Below are positions 1 through 6,167 of a DNA stretch of 7,208 bases, one piece after another. Numbering within the stretch: position 1 is the first letter of the stretch; each line of letters starts with the position of its first letter. Location of the stretch: contig JAJYOH010000304.1 of assembly GCA_021796315.1 (NCBI GenBank), positions 1 to 7,208 of the forward strand, read 5' to 3'. The translations under genes and the position numbers were made by a program. The notes beneath the pieces were generated by a model. It saw only the letters and a program-made list of their open reading frames with translations, was not told where the DNA came from and ran no database searches. The stretch comes from Chloroflexota bacterium. GTDB taxonomy: Bacteria; Chloroflexota; Anaerolineae; Anaerolineales; Villigracilaceae.

Positions 1-725
1 ACGTCATTATTATCACCGCGGGCCTGCCGCGCAAACCTGGCATGAGCCGCGACGATCTGTTGAAGACCAATGCAGAAATAGTCGGCAAGGCTGCCGCTGA
101 AACATTGAAACATTCGCCGGATGCCATGTATATCGTGTTGACCAATCCGCTCGATACGATGGCTTATCTCACCCTGAAGATGACCAAACTGCCGCGCTCA
201 CGCGTGATCGGTCAGGCGGGCGTCTTGGACTCAGCGCGCATGCGCGCTTTCGTGGCGATGGAGACGGGCGTCAGCGTTGAGAATATTCAATGCTATGTGC
301 TTGGCGGCCACGGCGACGAGATGGTTCCGCTGACCCGCATTTCCAATATCGCCGGTGTTTCATTGAAGGACTATTTGCCCGCCGATAAACTGGATGCCAT
401 TGTTGCCCGTACTCGCAAGGGCGGCGGCGAGATCGTGAACCTGCTCAAGACCGGCTCGGCTTTCTATGCCCCGTCTGCGGCTTGCGCGCAGATGGCCGAG
501 GCCATTTTGAAGGACAGGCATCTGATCGTCCCGTGCGCGGCGCACATGGAAGGCGAATATGGCCTGAAGGATATGTTCTTTGGTGTGCCGGTAATGCTTG
601 GACGCAACGGCATGGAGAAGATCATCGAATACAAGCTGGATGCCGAAGAGAAGGCCGCTTTCGATAAGTCTGCTGCGGCAGTAAAAGAAACACACGACGC
701 TTTGAAGAGCCTGGTCAAGTTCTAA
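1..725 (+). CDS. mdh: Malate dehydrogenase, LDH-like (5'-truncated by window edge)
   Basis: NAD-dependent malate dehydrogenase, which interconverts malate and oxaloacetate in the TCA cycle in the cytoplasm. The reading frame is open from the window edge (first full codon at 3) to a TAA at 723-725, giving about 240 residues of a family that is usually near 310. The missing part is roughly the first 70 residues, including the Rossmann glycine motif. The visible sequence opens with ITAGLPRKPGMSRDDL, the mobile loop that carries two substrate-binding arginines. It continues with LTNPLD (cofactor/substrate Asn), GQAGVLDSARMR (substrate-binding Arg) and GGHGDEMVPL with the catalytic His. The C-terminal half (RKGGGEIVNLLKTGSA and FGVPVMLG) matches the Chloroflexus-type LDH-like MDH subgroup as I remember it. 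Citrate synthase follows 98 bases downstream on the same strand, so cotranscription is plausible. An ATG at 42 lies inside the conserved loop and is not the real start. Confidence 0.95.
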   Translation, partial: VIIITAGLPRKPGMSRDDLLKTNAEIVGKAAAETLKHSPDAMYIVLTNPLDTMAYLTLKMTKLPRSRVIGQAGVLDSARMRAFVAMETGVSVENIQCYVLGGHGDEMVPLTRISNIAGVSLKDYLPADKLDAIVARTRKGGGEIVNLLKTGSAFYAPSAACAQMAEAILKDRHLIVPCAAHMEGEYGLKDMFFGVPVMLGRNGMEKIIEYKLDAEEKAAFDKSAAAVKETHDALKSLVKF

Positions 726-727
726 CG

Positions 728-800
728 TCATTGCGAGCCGAAGGCGAAGCAATCCCCTCCGGCAGGAGATTGCTTCGGGGAAATACACCCCTCGCAAAGA
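728..800. repeat. Intergenic palindromic repeat between mdh and citrate synthase
   Basis: This is a nested, imperfect palindrome. The inner arms CGAAGCAATC (745-754) and GATTGCTTCG (768-777) are perfect 10-base inverted copies. The outer arms TTGCGAG (731-737) and CTCGCAA (791-797) are perfect 7-base inverted copies. GTCATTGCGAG at the left edge and CTCGCAAAGAC at the right edge mark its ends. The shape and the GTCATTGCGAG start resemble dispersed intergenic repeats I recall from Chloroflexota and other environmental genomes. In the mdh-citrate synthase transcript it would fold into a stable stem. There is no T-run directly after the inner stem, so it does not look like an intrinsic terminator. 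Confidence 0.7.
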
Positions 801-823
801 CATATTTTCTTTTTGGAGGAAAC

Positions 824-2140
824 ATGATTCTGCACGATAAGATCTCAGAACAACTTCCTGGCTGGCGCGAACGCTATAGAGCGCTTGCCAAGGAACATGC
901 GGATGTGATCGTCGGCCACGTCACGGTTGGAGAAGTCGTCGGCGGGATGCGCGATATCAAATCGCTGGTGACGGACATTTCATTCGTCGACCCGGCAGAG
1001 GGCATCCGTTTCCGCGGCATGTCCATCCCCGAAGTGCTCAAGGCGCTGCCCAAGGCGCGCGGTAACAAGATCCCCCTGGTTGGCGGACTGTATTACCTGT
1101 TGATGGTCGGCGAAGTCCCAACCAGGGAACAGGCGCTTGAAGTCGAGGCCGAGTGGGCCAGGCGCGCCACCGTGCCCGATTACGTTTTCAAGATGATCAA
1201 GTCCATGCCCAAAGAGACTCATCCGATGACGCTGTTCTCTCAGGCCGTGCTGGCTTTGCAGAATGGCTCCGTCTTCGCTCATCAATATCACAGCATGAAG
1301 AAGGATGTCTACTGGGAAGCTGCCCTCGACGACAGCATGGACCTGACCGCCAAGCTGCCGGTCGTCGCCGCTTTCATCTATCGCATGAAATATTTTGGCG
1401 AGAAGGGCAAACCAAAATACAATCCGAAACTCGATTACGGCGCAAACTTCTCCAGGATGATGAAAGTCTCGGACAAGAAGGGCTACGCCGAACTGGCTCG
1501 TCTGTACTTCATTTTGCACAGCGATCATGAGTCTGGCAATGTCTCCGCCCACACAATGCACCTGGTCGGCTCCGCCCTGTCTGACCCGTATCTTTCATTC
1601 TCGGCTTCGTTGAACGGTCTCGCCGGACCTTTGCACGGGCTTGCCAACCAGGAATGCCTCGGCTGGCTGATGGATGTCCACAAACAGTTTGGCCGCGTTC
1701 CTTCGCGCGATGAGTTGTACAAATTTGCATGGGACACACTCAACGGCGGGCACGTTATCCCCGGTTATGGTCACGCGGTTCTGCGCGTTCCCGATCCGCG
1801 CTTCACGGCGCAGATGGACTTTGCCAAGAAGCGCTTCCCCGAAGATGAGCTTATCCAACTGGCCGACCTTGTGTTCGATGTAGTCCCGGCTGTGCTCAAG
1901 GAGCAGGGCAAGGCCAAGAATCCCGCCCCGAACGTGGACGCCATCAGCGGCTCATTACAATATCACTACGGCGTGCGCGACTTCGATTTCTACACCGTTC
2001 TGTTCGGCGTTGGCCGCGCCCTGGGTGTGACGGCTAACTATGTCTGGGCGCGTGCGCTCGGCTGGCCGATCGAACGTCCGAAATCACTGACGACCAGGAT
2101 GCTCGAAGACATTGTAACGAACGCTGCAAAGCCCGCATAA
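824..2140 (+). CDS. Citrate synthase, eukaryote-type (type I)
   Basis: Condenses acetyl-CoA and oxaloacetate to citrate in the TCA cycle. The protein has 438 residues, matching the 430-440 of mitochondrial-type enzymes. The ATG at 824 was chosen because GGAGGA (815-820) sits just upstream and the protein then starts at the expected point; an in-frame start at 731 would run through the intergenic repeat. The active site is complete. H271 lies in GPLHGLANQE, H317 in PGYGHAVLR and D372 in NVDAISG, a constant offset of three from pig heart H274, H320 and D375. HSDHESGNVSAHT (232-244) and the C-terminal VLFGVGRALGV and ERPKS segments are also characteristic of this type. The gene shares its strand with mdh upstream and ends in a strong terminator. 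Closeness to the mitochondrial enzyme, rather than to hexameric GltA, is the main oddity. Cytoplasmic; no signal peptide. Confidence 0.96.
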   Translation: MILHDKISEQLPGWRERYRALAKEHADVIVGHVTVGEVVGGMRDIKSLVTDISFVDPAEGIRFRGMSIPEVLKALPKARGNKIPLVGGLYYLLMVGEVPTREQALEVEAEWARRATVPDYVFKMIKSMPKETHPMTLFSQAVLALQNGSVFAHQYHSMKKDVYWEAALDDSMDLTAKLPVVAAFIYRMKYFGEKGKPKYNPKLDYGANFSRMMKVSDKKGYAELARLYFILHSDHESGNVSAHTMHLVGSALSDPYLSFSASLNGLAGPLHGLANQECLGWLMDVHKQFGRVPSRDELYKFAWDTLNGGHVIPGYGHAVLRVPDPRFTAQMDFAKKRFPEDELIQLADLVFDVVPAVLKEQGKAKNPAPNVDAISGSLQYHYGVRDFDFYTVLFGVGRALGVTANYVWARALGWPIERPKSLTTRMLEDIVTNAAKPA

Positions 2141-2156
2141 AAATTTCAAGAATCAA

Positions 2157-2186
2157 ACTCCCGAAGTTTTCTTCGGGAGTTTTTTG
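2157..2186 (+). terminator. Rho-independent terminator after citrate synthase
   Basis: A perfect 10-bp stem, ACTCCCGAAG (2157-2166) and CTTCGGGAGT (2171-2180), closes a TTTT loop and is followed at once by a T-run (2180-2185). It begins 16 bases after the citrate synthase stop. On the minus strand the same hairpin is followed by a weaker T-rich stretch (GTTTGATT), so it could also help to stop the convergent copper operon. Confidence 0.92.
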
Positions 2187-2190
2187 TTGT

Positions 2191-2240
2191 GTCATGCTGA
2201 GGAACGTTCTTTGTTCCGAAGCGTCCCTGATATTGCAGGG
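2191..2240. repeat. Intergenic repeat with two small hairpins
   Basis: Starts with GTCATGCTGAGGAAC and holds two tandem stems: GGAAC (2201-2205) with GTTCC (2213-2217), and CCCTG (2225-2229) with CAGGG (2236-2240). A GTCATGCTGAG start is, from memory, shared by dispersed intergenic repeats in several environmental lineages. It lies between the convergent ends of citrate synthase and the copper operon. No coding potential is seen. Confidence 0.55.
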
Positions 2241-2254
2241 CAACACGAATTAAT

Positions 2255-2851
2255 TTACTTGCTCGTCAGCACTTTGAGATCGGACAAAATATCATCCGGT
2301 GAAGTGCCGTAAGGCCAGGTCAAGACCAGGTTTCTCTGACGATCGAGGACAAGCGTCGTCGCGGTGTGTTCGACTGAGTAAAACCCAACTTGATTTACCT
2401 CAAATTTATAGGAGATTCCGAAGTCTTTGGTCGTCTTGTCGATCTGACTTTGTGTGCCGGTCACGCCGATGAATGTGGGATAAAAAGCTTTGGAATATGT
2501 CGCCAGCTTTTGAGGCGTATCCCGTTTCCAGTCCACGGAGATGAAAATTATTTGTACCTGGTCGGCCTTGTTGCCCAGCTTCCGCAGCGCGTCTGACAGA
2601 TTAGCCAGCGTAGTGGGACAAACATCCGGGCAGGCTGTGTAGCCGAAATACAGGACAATAAACTTGCCGCGAAAATCGCTCAGCGAAACCGGGCCGTGAT
2701 CGGATTGAAGCGTGAAGTCCGGCATCGGCGCGGGCGGAGTGATCACGGCGCCGTGCAGCGCCGGCGTTGAATAAAAAATATAGATGGCGGCGCCAATGAT
2801 GATCAGCGTCGCTATCAATGCCAGCAATAATGGACGGCGGTTTTGCAACAC
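2255..2851 (-). CDS. SCO1/SenC family copper chaperone, membrane-anchored
   Basis: SCO-family thioredoxin-fold protein, 198 residues, that delivers copper to, or reduces, the CuA site of cytochrome c oxidase on the outer face of the membrane. Residues 7-27 form a single N-terminal membrane anchor with no lipobox. The SCO domain follows from about residue 43. It has PDFTL, the copper/redox motif CPDVC (C74, C78) in FGYTACPDVCPTT, FISVDWKRDTP, and the third copper ligand H162 in VEHTATTLVLD. The start is GTG at 2851, separated by one base from the TAA of the PCuAC gene. No clear ribosome binding site precedes it, so translation is probably coupled to PCuAC. It is the last gene of the three-gene minus-strand operon. 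It differs clearly from the lipoprotein SCO two genes upstream, so the pair are paralogues with different anchors rather than a recent duplication. Confidence 0.93.
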   Translation of the reverse strand: MLQNRRPLLLALIATLIIIGAAIYIFYSTPALHGAVITPPAPMPDFTLQSDHGPVSLSDFRGKFIVLYFGYTACPDVCPTTLANLSDALRKLGNKADQVQIIFISVDWKRDTPQKLATYSKAFYPTFIGVTGTQSQIDKTTKDFGISYKFEVNQVGFYSVEHTATTLVLDRQRNLVLTWPYGTSPDDILSDLKVLTSK

Positions 2852-2852
2852 G

Positions 2853-3317
2853 TTACTTATCTGTCACTTTCACGTTGATCGATATTTTACCCGCGTTCTT
2901 GAATTCAAGATTCAGCATGACTGTGTCGCCAATCATCAAGCCTTTTTTTAAATTCATCAACATGATGTGATAACTGCCTGGCTTGAGTTCGACGGTCCCT
3001 CCAGCGGGCAAGTCGATGCTTTGGACTTCATTCATGCTCATCATGCTTCCATCCATTTTAGTTTCATGCAGGGACGCATCTGCAAAATCTGTGGACACAC
3101 CGATCAATTGATCTGCGTTTGATGAAGTGTTTTTGATCTGCATGAAAGCGGCCAGCGATGAATCCATGCCCATCCCGCCCATGGCGTTTCCGCCCGGTAG
3201 AACGACTTTTGCTTGCGAGATCTCAATCCCGTTTTGAGTGGCATCCGGCTTGGCGGCGGACGAGCAAGCCGTCAGCATCGAAGCCGCGATCAATAAAATG
3301 ACAAATATTTTTTTCAT
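2853..3317 (-). CDS. PCuAC-family copper chaperone lipoprotein
   Basis: Extracytoplasmic Cu(I) chaperone of the PCuAC (DUF461) family, which in characterised members supplies copper to SCO or to the CuA subunit of cytochrome oxidase. The ATG at 3317 is preceded by TAAAGGA (3330-3324) with six-base spacing and opens a classic lipoprotein signal peptide, MKKIFVILLIAASMLTAC, with lipidated C18. The copper motif fits the family pattern HX10MX21HXM exactly: H84, M95, H117 and M119. PAGGTVELKPGSYHIMLM is a strong family signature. The 154-residue length is normal. There are extra methionines at 46, 49 and 51 and at 88, 92 and 93, which could bind additional Cu(I) (inference). It lies between two SCO genes: 17 bases after the stop of one and one base before the start of the other. 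This is the expected operon for CuA assembly. Confidence 0.93.
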   Translation of the reverse strand: MKKIFVILLIAASMLTACSSAAKPDATQNGIEISQAKVVLPGGNAMGGMGMDSSLAAFMQIKNTSSNADQLIGVSTDFADASLHETKMDGSMMSMNEVQSIDLPAGGTVELKPGSYHIMLMNLKKGLMIGDTVMLNLEFKNAGKISINVKVTDK

Positions 3318-3334
3318 GAAATATCCTTTAATTT

Positions 3335-3907
3335 TTATTTTTCTGCGAGCAGAATTTTTACATCGTGTGCAATGTCGTCGGGCGTGGTATCGGGCGAGAA
3401 GATCAAACGCTGATCGCCTTTTCGATCGATAACGTAGGTATAGCTTGAATGAGTTTCGCCGCCATCCAGAACTGCGACCCCGTAATCCTTCCATGCTTTT
3501 GCCAGTTGATCTGGCGTGCCGAGAATGCCGAGAAAGGTCGGGTCGAACTTGCCGAGAAAATCTTTCATGGATTGTGCGGTATCGTTTGCCGGGTCAGTGC
3601 TGACCATGGCGACGGTCACATCTTTGGCGGGGTCGCCGATGATGGCAAGTGCCGCCTTGATATTTGCCATCGTCAGCGGACATTCGTTTGTGCAGTGCGA
3701 GAAGCCGAAGAAAAGCAACAGAACTTTTCCATGCTGGGCGCTGACTTGAAATGTGTTGCCATTTTGGTCGGTCAGAGAAATTTCAGGGGCGGGCAGAGGC
3801 GGTTCGATCACCGAGCTTTTAAAGGACGGCTTGGAAGCGCATCCTGATACAATTGCCGCAAGAATAAATAGAACGGCAAATCTCTGCCACAAAGTTTTTT
3901 GCTGCAT
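3335..3907 (-). CDS. SCO1/SenC family copper chaperone, lipoprotein form
   Basis: Second SCO-family protein, 190 residues, first gene of the copper operon. GGAGGA (3918-3913) precedes the ATG at 3907. The N-terminus is a lipoprotein signal, with a hydrophobic stretch at 10-20 ending in IVSGC and lipidated C23, so it is tethered to the outer leaflet by lipid rather than by a membrane helix. The SCO core shows PEISLTDQNGNTF, the copper/redox motif CTNEC (C72, C76) in FGFSHCTNECPLTM, VSTDPANDT, and the third ligand H153 in GGETHSSYTYVIDR. The expected role is copper delivery to, or thiol reduction of, CuA or a similar centre. The divergent regulator gene starts 125 bases away, and the shared gap holds a candidate operator. 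Whether this SCO and the downstream one act on the same target or on two different oxidases cannot be told from here. Confidence 0.93.
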   Translation of the reverse strand: MQQKTLWQRFAVLFILAAIVSGCASKPSFKSSVIEPPLPAPEISLTDQNGNTFQVSAQHGKVLLLFFGFSHCTNECPLTMANIKAALAIIGDPAKDVTVAMVSTDPANDTAQSMKDFLGKFDPTFLGILGTPDQLAKAWKDYGVAVLDGGETHSSYTYVIDRKGDQRLIFSPDTTPDDIAHDVKILLAEK

Positions 3908-3974
3908 GTAGATCCTCCAAAGTATTATGTTGGTGAGTTTGTGGTCTTTGCTGTCTTATTCAAAATGAGAAAAT

Positions 3975-4009
3975 TTGATAAAATAAGATAAACTTCCTAA
4001 ATTTTATCA
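3975..4009. promoter_or_regulatory. Candidate operator and promoter in the divergent copper-locus gap
   Basis: TGATAAAAT (3976-3984) and ATTTTATCA (4001-4009) form a perfect 9-base inverted repeat with a 16-base spacer. GATAAA also occurs at 3977-3982 and again exactly ten bases later at 3987-3992, and inverted at 4003-4008, so there are three half-site-like units. A possible plus-strand promoter overlaps it: TTGATA (3975-3980), 17 bases, then TAAATT (3998-4003). No convincing minus-strand promoter was found. The position suits autoregulation and control of the SCO-PCuAC operon by the helix-turn-helix protein next door. The repeat is seen in the sequence; the operator role is inferred, and AT-rich sequence makes chance repeats more likely. 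Confidence 0.45.
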
Positions 4010-4032
4010 TACCTGTTCGGAGGAACGCAAGC

Positions 4033-4572
4033 ATGAAAACTTTATCTCCGCGCCAAAAAGAGATTCTCAAACTTGTTGGTGAAAAGAATGATTTATTGAT
4101 CAGTGATGTTCAAAAATCACTGGGCGTGTCGCAGGCAACCGCTTATCGTGAAATCCAATTGCTGGTGCAAATGGGATTGGTGGCAAAAATTCCGGGCGGA
4201 ATCAGCCGTATCGAAACGGCGTCCCGGCACTGCGTCCAATGTGGAGCCGAAACAAACTCCCGCTTGATTTTTCTGATCGAACAGAAAGACGGCAAGCAGG
4301 TCGTGGCGTGTTGCGCACATTGCGGATTAATGGCGCTTGCGAATCGCGCGGACGTCAAAACGGCGATGACCACCGATTTTTTCTACGGCACGATGATCAA
4401 TGCTCGCCATGCCTGGTACATTTTGAACAGTGACATCAGTTTATGTTGTCGCCCGTCTGTGTTAAGTTTTTCGAGCCGCGATGAAGCTCAGCGATTCACC
4501 AAAGGCTTCAAAGGGGAAGTGGTTGATTTTTCCGCTGCTCAAAATAAAATAAAAGCGATGATGGAATTGTAG
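4033..4572 (+). CDS. DeoR-type HTH / NosL-like fusion, putative copper-responsive regulator
   Basis: Cytoplasmic protein of 179 residues with no signal peptide; GGAGGAA precedes the ATG. Residues 1-60 are a DeoR-type winged helix-turn-helix (SPRQKEILKLV, then VSQATAYREIQLLVQMGLV and KIPGG). Residues 66-170 follow the plan of NosL-like copper chaperones: an N-terminal CxxCG (C67, C70), a KDGK strand, a C/M-rich patch (C93, C94, C97, M100), then TDFFYGTMINARHAWYILNSD, which parallels the NosL-type TDYYT..IDAREA.YV.GSD block. FSSRDEAQRF and GEVVDF end the domain. Where NosL proteins usually carry a Met-containing GPMG segment, this one has LCC (C138, C139). Seven cysteines in all suggest thiolate metal binding. 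It is divergent from the SCO-PCuAC-SCO operon and ends eight bases from the convergent glycosyltransferase gene. The function as a Cu(I) sensor/repressor is inferred; a zinc or redox sensor is the alternative. DNA-binding type 0.85, NosL-like call 0.65. Confidence 0.75.
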   Translation: MKTLSPRQKEILKLVGEKNDLLISDVQKSLGVSQATAYREIQLLVQMGLVAKIPGGISRIETASRHCVQCGAETNSRLIFLIEQKDGKQVVACCAHCGLMALANRADVKTAMTTDFFYGTMINARHAWYILNSDISLCCRPSVLSFSSRDEAQRFTKGFKGEVVDFSAAQNKIKAMMEL

Positions 4573-4580
4573 CGTTCGCT

Positions 4581-6167
4581 TTATTTCGACCTGTAATCCT
4601 GCGATAAACCGTTTCGATCAACCACCGTGCTTCCGATGCGGATATAAATGCCGCTCGGAAGTTCTTCGTATGTTGTTGCCTGCGCCATAAAATCATGCAA
4701 CTGGCCGAAGCGGTCTGCGATCACATCCGGCTTTAATTGCAGGATGCTGTATTCATAATTCCACTTGTCGTGTCCGGGTGCGAACGATGTGGCAAGCGGC
4801 CCCTTGGCAATGACCGCGTCGCTTTTTCCGAGCAGGTCAATGGACGTTCGTTCGGAATAGTATGGAATTTGTCCCGCAGCGTGGACGGCGATCACAGCCT
4901 GGGGCGATGTGTATTGTTTAATGTGCAGCCCCAACTCGACGCGCGTAATGTCGGTCTTGAGCATGGGCGCATTATCGATATACCAGTTAAACCATTGCCT
5001 GCCGCTGATCACTGCGATGGTCCCCACGCTGATCGCAATGGCCAGCGGCATAAAACCTTGTTTGACGCGCAGAGGAGTGGTTTCAGAGTTTGATGCGTAA
5101 TAGATCAGGCGGTCAACGACCAGGCTGAACAGGATGATGATGGCGGGCATGCCTTGCGTTATGAATCGGTTTGCCGAACGGACCAGCTCCTCGGCATAAT
5201 CCCCGCCGACCCAGATCGAATAAGCGCACTGGGCAATGAATAACCCAAACAGAAGACTTTTTTCCGGACTCCACATGCTTCTAAACAGCGCAAATCCGAG
5301 CAGGGAAAAAACGAAAAGCATCATCACATCGCCAAAGGCATACTCGCTGAACGCAACCAGGCCTGCTTTGATGCGGTCGATGGCGCTGACGCCGGCAACC
5401 TTTAAATAGTATGTGTTCGGCAGAAAATCACCGAAGTAAATTTTTTGGAAGAGAAGTACGATGGTAATTGTTGCAGCAACGCTGAGAATTGGCAGCCACA
5501 GAGTTCGAAGATTTTTACGGCGGCTATACATTAAATAACCAAGGATGAGAAATCCCTGGATGAAACCATCCAGCCGGACAATGATCGCTGCCGCCAAACA
5601 AAAAGCCAGCCAGGGAATTGCTTTTTCGTCATTGTTGACGATCACGCGGAAGGCCAGCAGGGCGGCGAGATAAATCAATAGACTCAGAAGTCCGGCCTCC
5701 ATGCCCCTCAAGGACCAGAACACAAGCGGGAAATAAAATGCTGTAATTGTCCCGGCGATGACGGGCGCGCGTTTGGACTGGGGCGCCAAAAAACTGCTGA
5801 TCTGGAAAACAACGAGAGCGTTCGCCAGCAGGATCAAGCTCGATGCCAGCATAATGACCATCGAAATTTTTGACTGCGGGATCGGGAAAAGATGAACCAC
5901 TGCCATGAAAAATACCCACCCTGGATTCGTAAAGCCCTCGACCGGCGGCTGGCCCGGATTCCAAACCAGGCCGAATCCCTGTGCCAGGTTGCGCGCGTAA
6001 CGCATGCTAATCATGGCATCGTCGACCAGCGTGAAATAAGTCTCTCCCTTGATGACAAAGGATGTGCGCAAAATGAAGATGACATAAAAAATCAGGGCAG
6101 CAACCAGCAATGAAGCAAAGCCGGTTGTCATTGATTGCTTTCCTTTGATCTCGTTATCTACTCTCAT
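4581..6167 (-). CDS. GT-C-like multi-spanning membrane glycosyltransferase
   Basis: Integral membrane protein, 528 residues from the ATG at 6167. It resembles the GT-C superfamily of polyprenyl-phosphate-sugar-dependent transferases (ArnT/PMT or arabinofuranosyltransferase-like). A first membrane helix (about 16-34) leads to an outside loop with an acidic pair (D49, D50) in VDDAMISMRYARNLAQGFG, then WNPG and VEGFTNPGW, a pattern I associate with this group. Further conserved-looking pieces are GMEAGL (155-160), RLDG (198-201), DFLPNTYYLK (247-256) and VGGDYAEE (320-327). About ten hydrophobic segments precede a C-terminal soluble region (about 400-528) with GQIPYYSERTSIDLLGKSD. The likely role is adding a sugar to an envelope glycan or protein; donor and acceptor are unknown. 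The start is uncertain: ATG at 6131 has a better AAGGA site, while a start at 6263 would add 32 unlikely residues. It stands alone on its strand, without other glycan genes in view. Confidence 0.75.
   Translation of the reverse strand: MRVDNEIKGKQSMTTGFASLLVAALIFYVIFILRTSFVIKGETYFTLVDDAMISMRYARNLAQGFGLVWNPGQPPVEGFTNPGWVFFMAVVHLFPIPQSKISMVIMLASSLILLANALVVFQISSFLAPQSKRAPVIAGTITAFYFPLVFWSLRGMEAGLLSLLIYLAALLAFRVIVNNDEKAIPWLAFCLAAAIIVRLDGFIQGFLILGYLMYSRRKNLRTLWLPILSVAATITIVLLFQKIYFGDFLPNTYYLKVAGVSAIDRIKAGLVAFSEYAFGDVMMLFVFSLLGFALFRSMWSPEKSLLFGLFIAQCAYSIWVGGDYAEELVRSANRFITQGMPAIIILFSLVVDRLIYYASNSETTPLRVKQGFMPLAIAISVGTIAVISGRQWFNWYIDNAPMLKTDITRVELGLHIKQYTSPQAVIAVHAAGQIPYYSERTSIDLLGKSDAVIAKGPLATSFAPGHDKWNYEYSILQLKPDVIADRFGQLHDFMAQATTYEELPSGIYIRIGSTVVDRNGLSQDYRSK

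Noticed and set aside
731..823. Upstream extension of citrate synthase to an earlier start
   Set aside because: The 31 extra codons are the palindromic repeat read in frame; ATG 824 has a proper GGAGGA site and the family length.
980..1561. 193-codon open frame on the minus strand within citrate synthase
   Set aside because: It lies fully opposite a gene with a complete active site, shows no recognisable motif, and its composition follows the GC-rich third positions of the real gene.
4571..4590. AGCGTTCGCT with trailing T-rich sequence as a terminator for the regulator
   Set aside because: Only a 4-bp stem with a two-base loop and an interrupted T-run; too weak to call.
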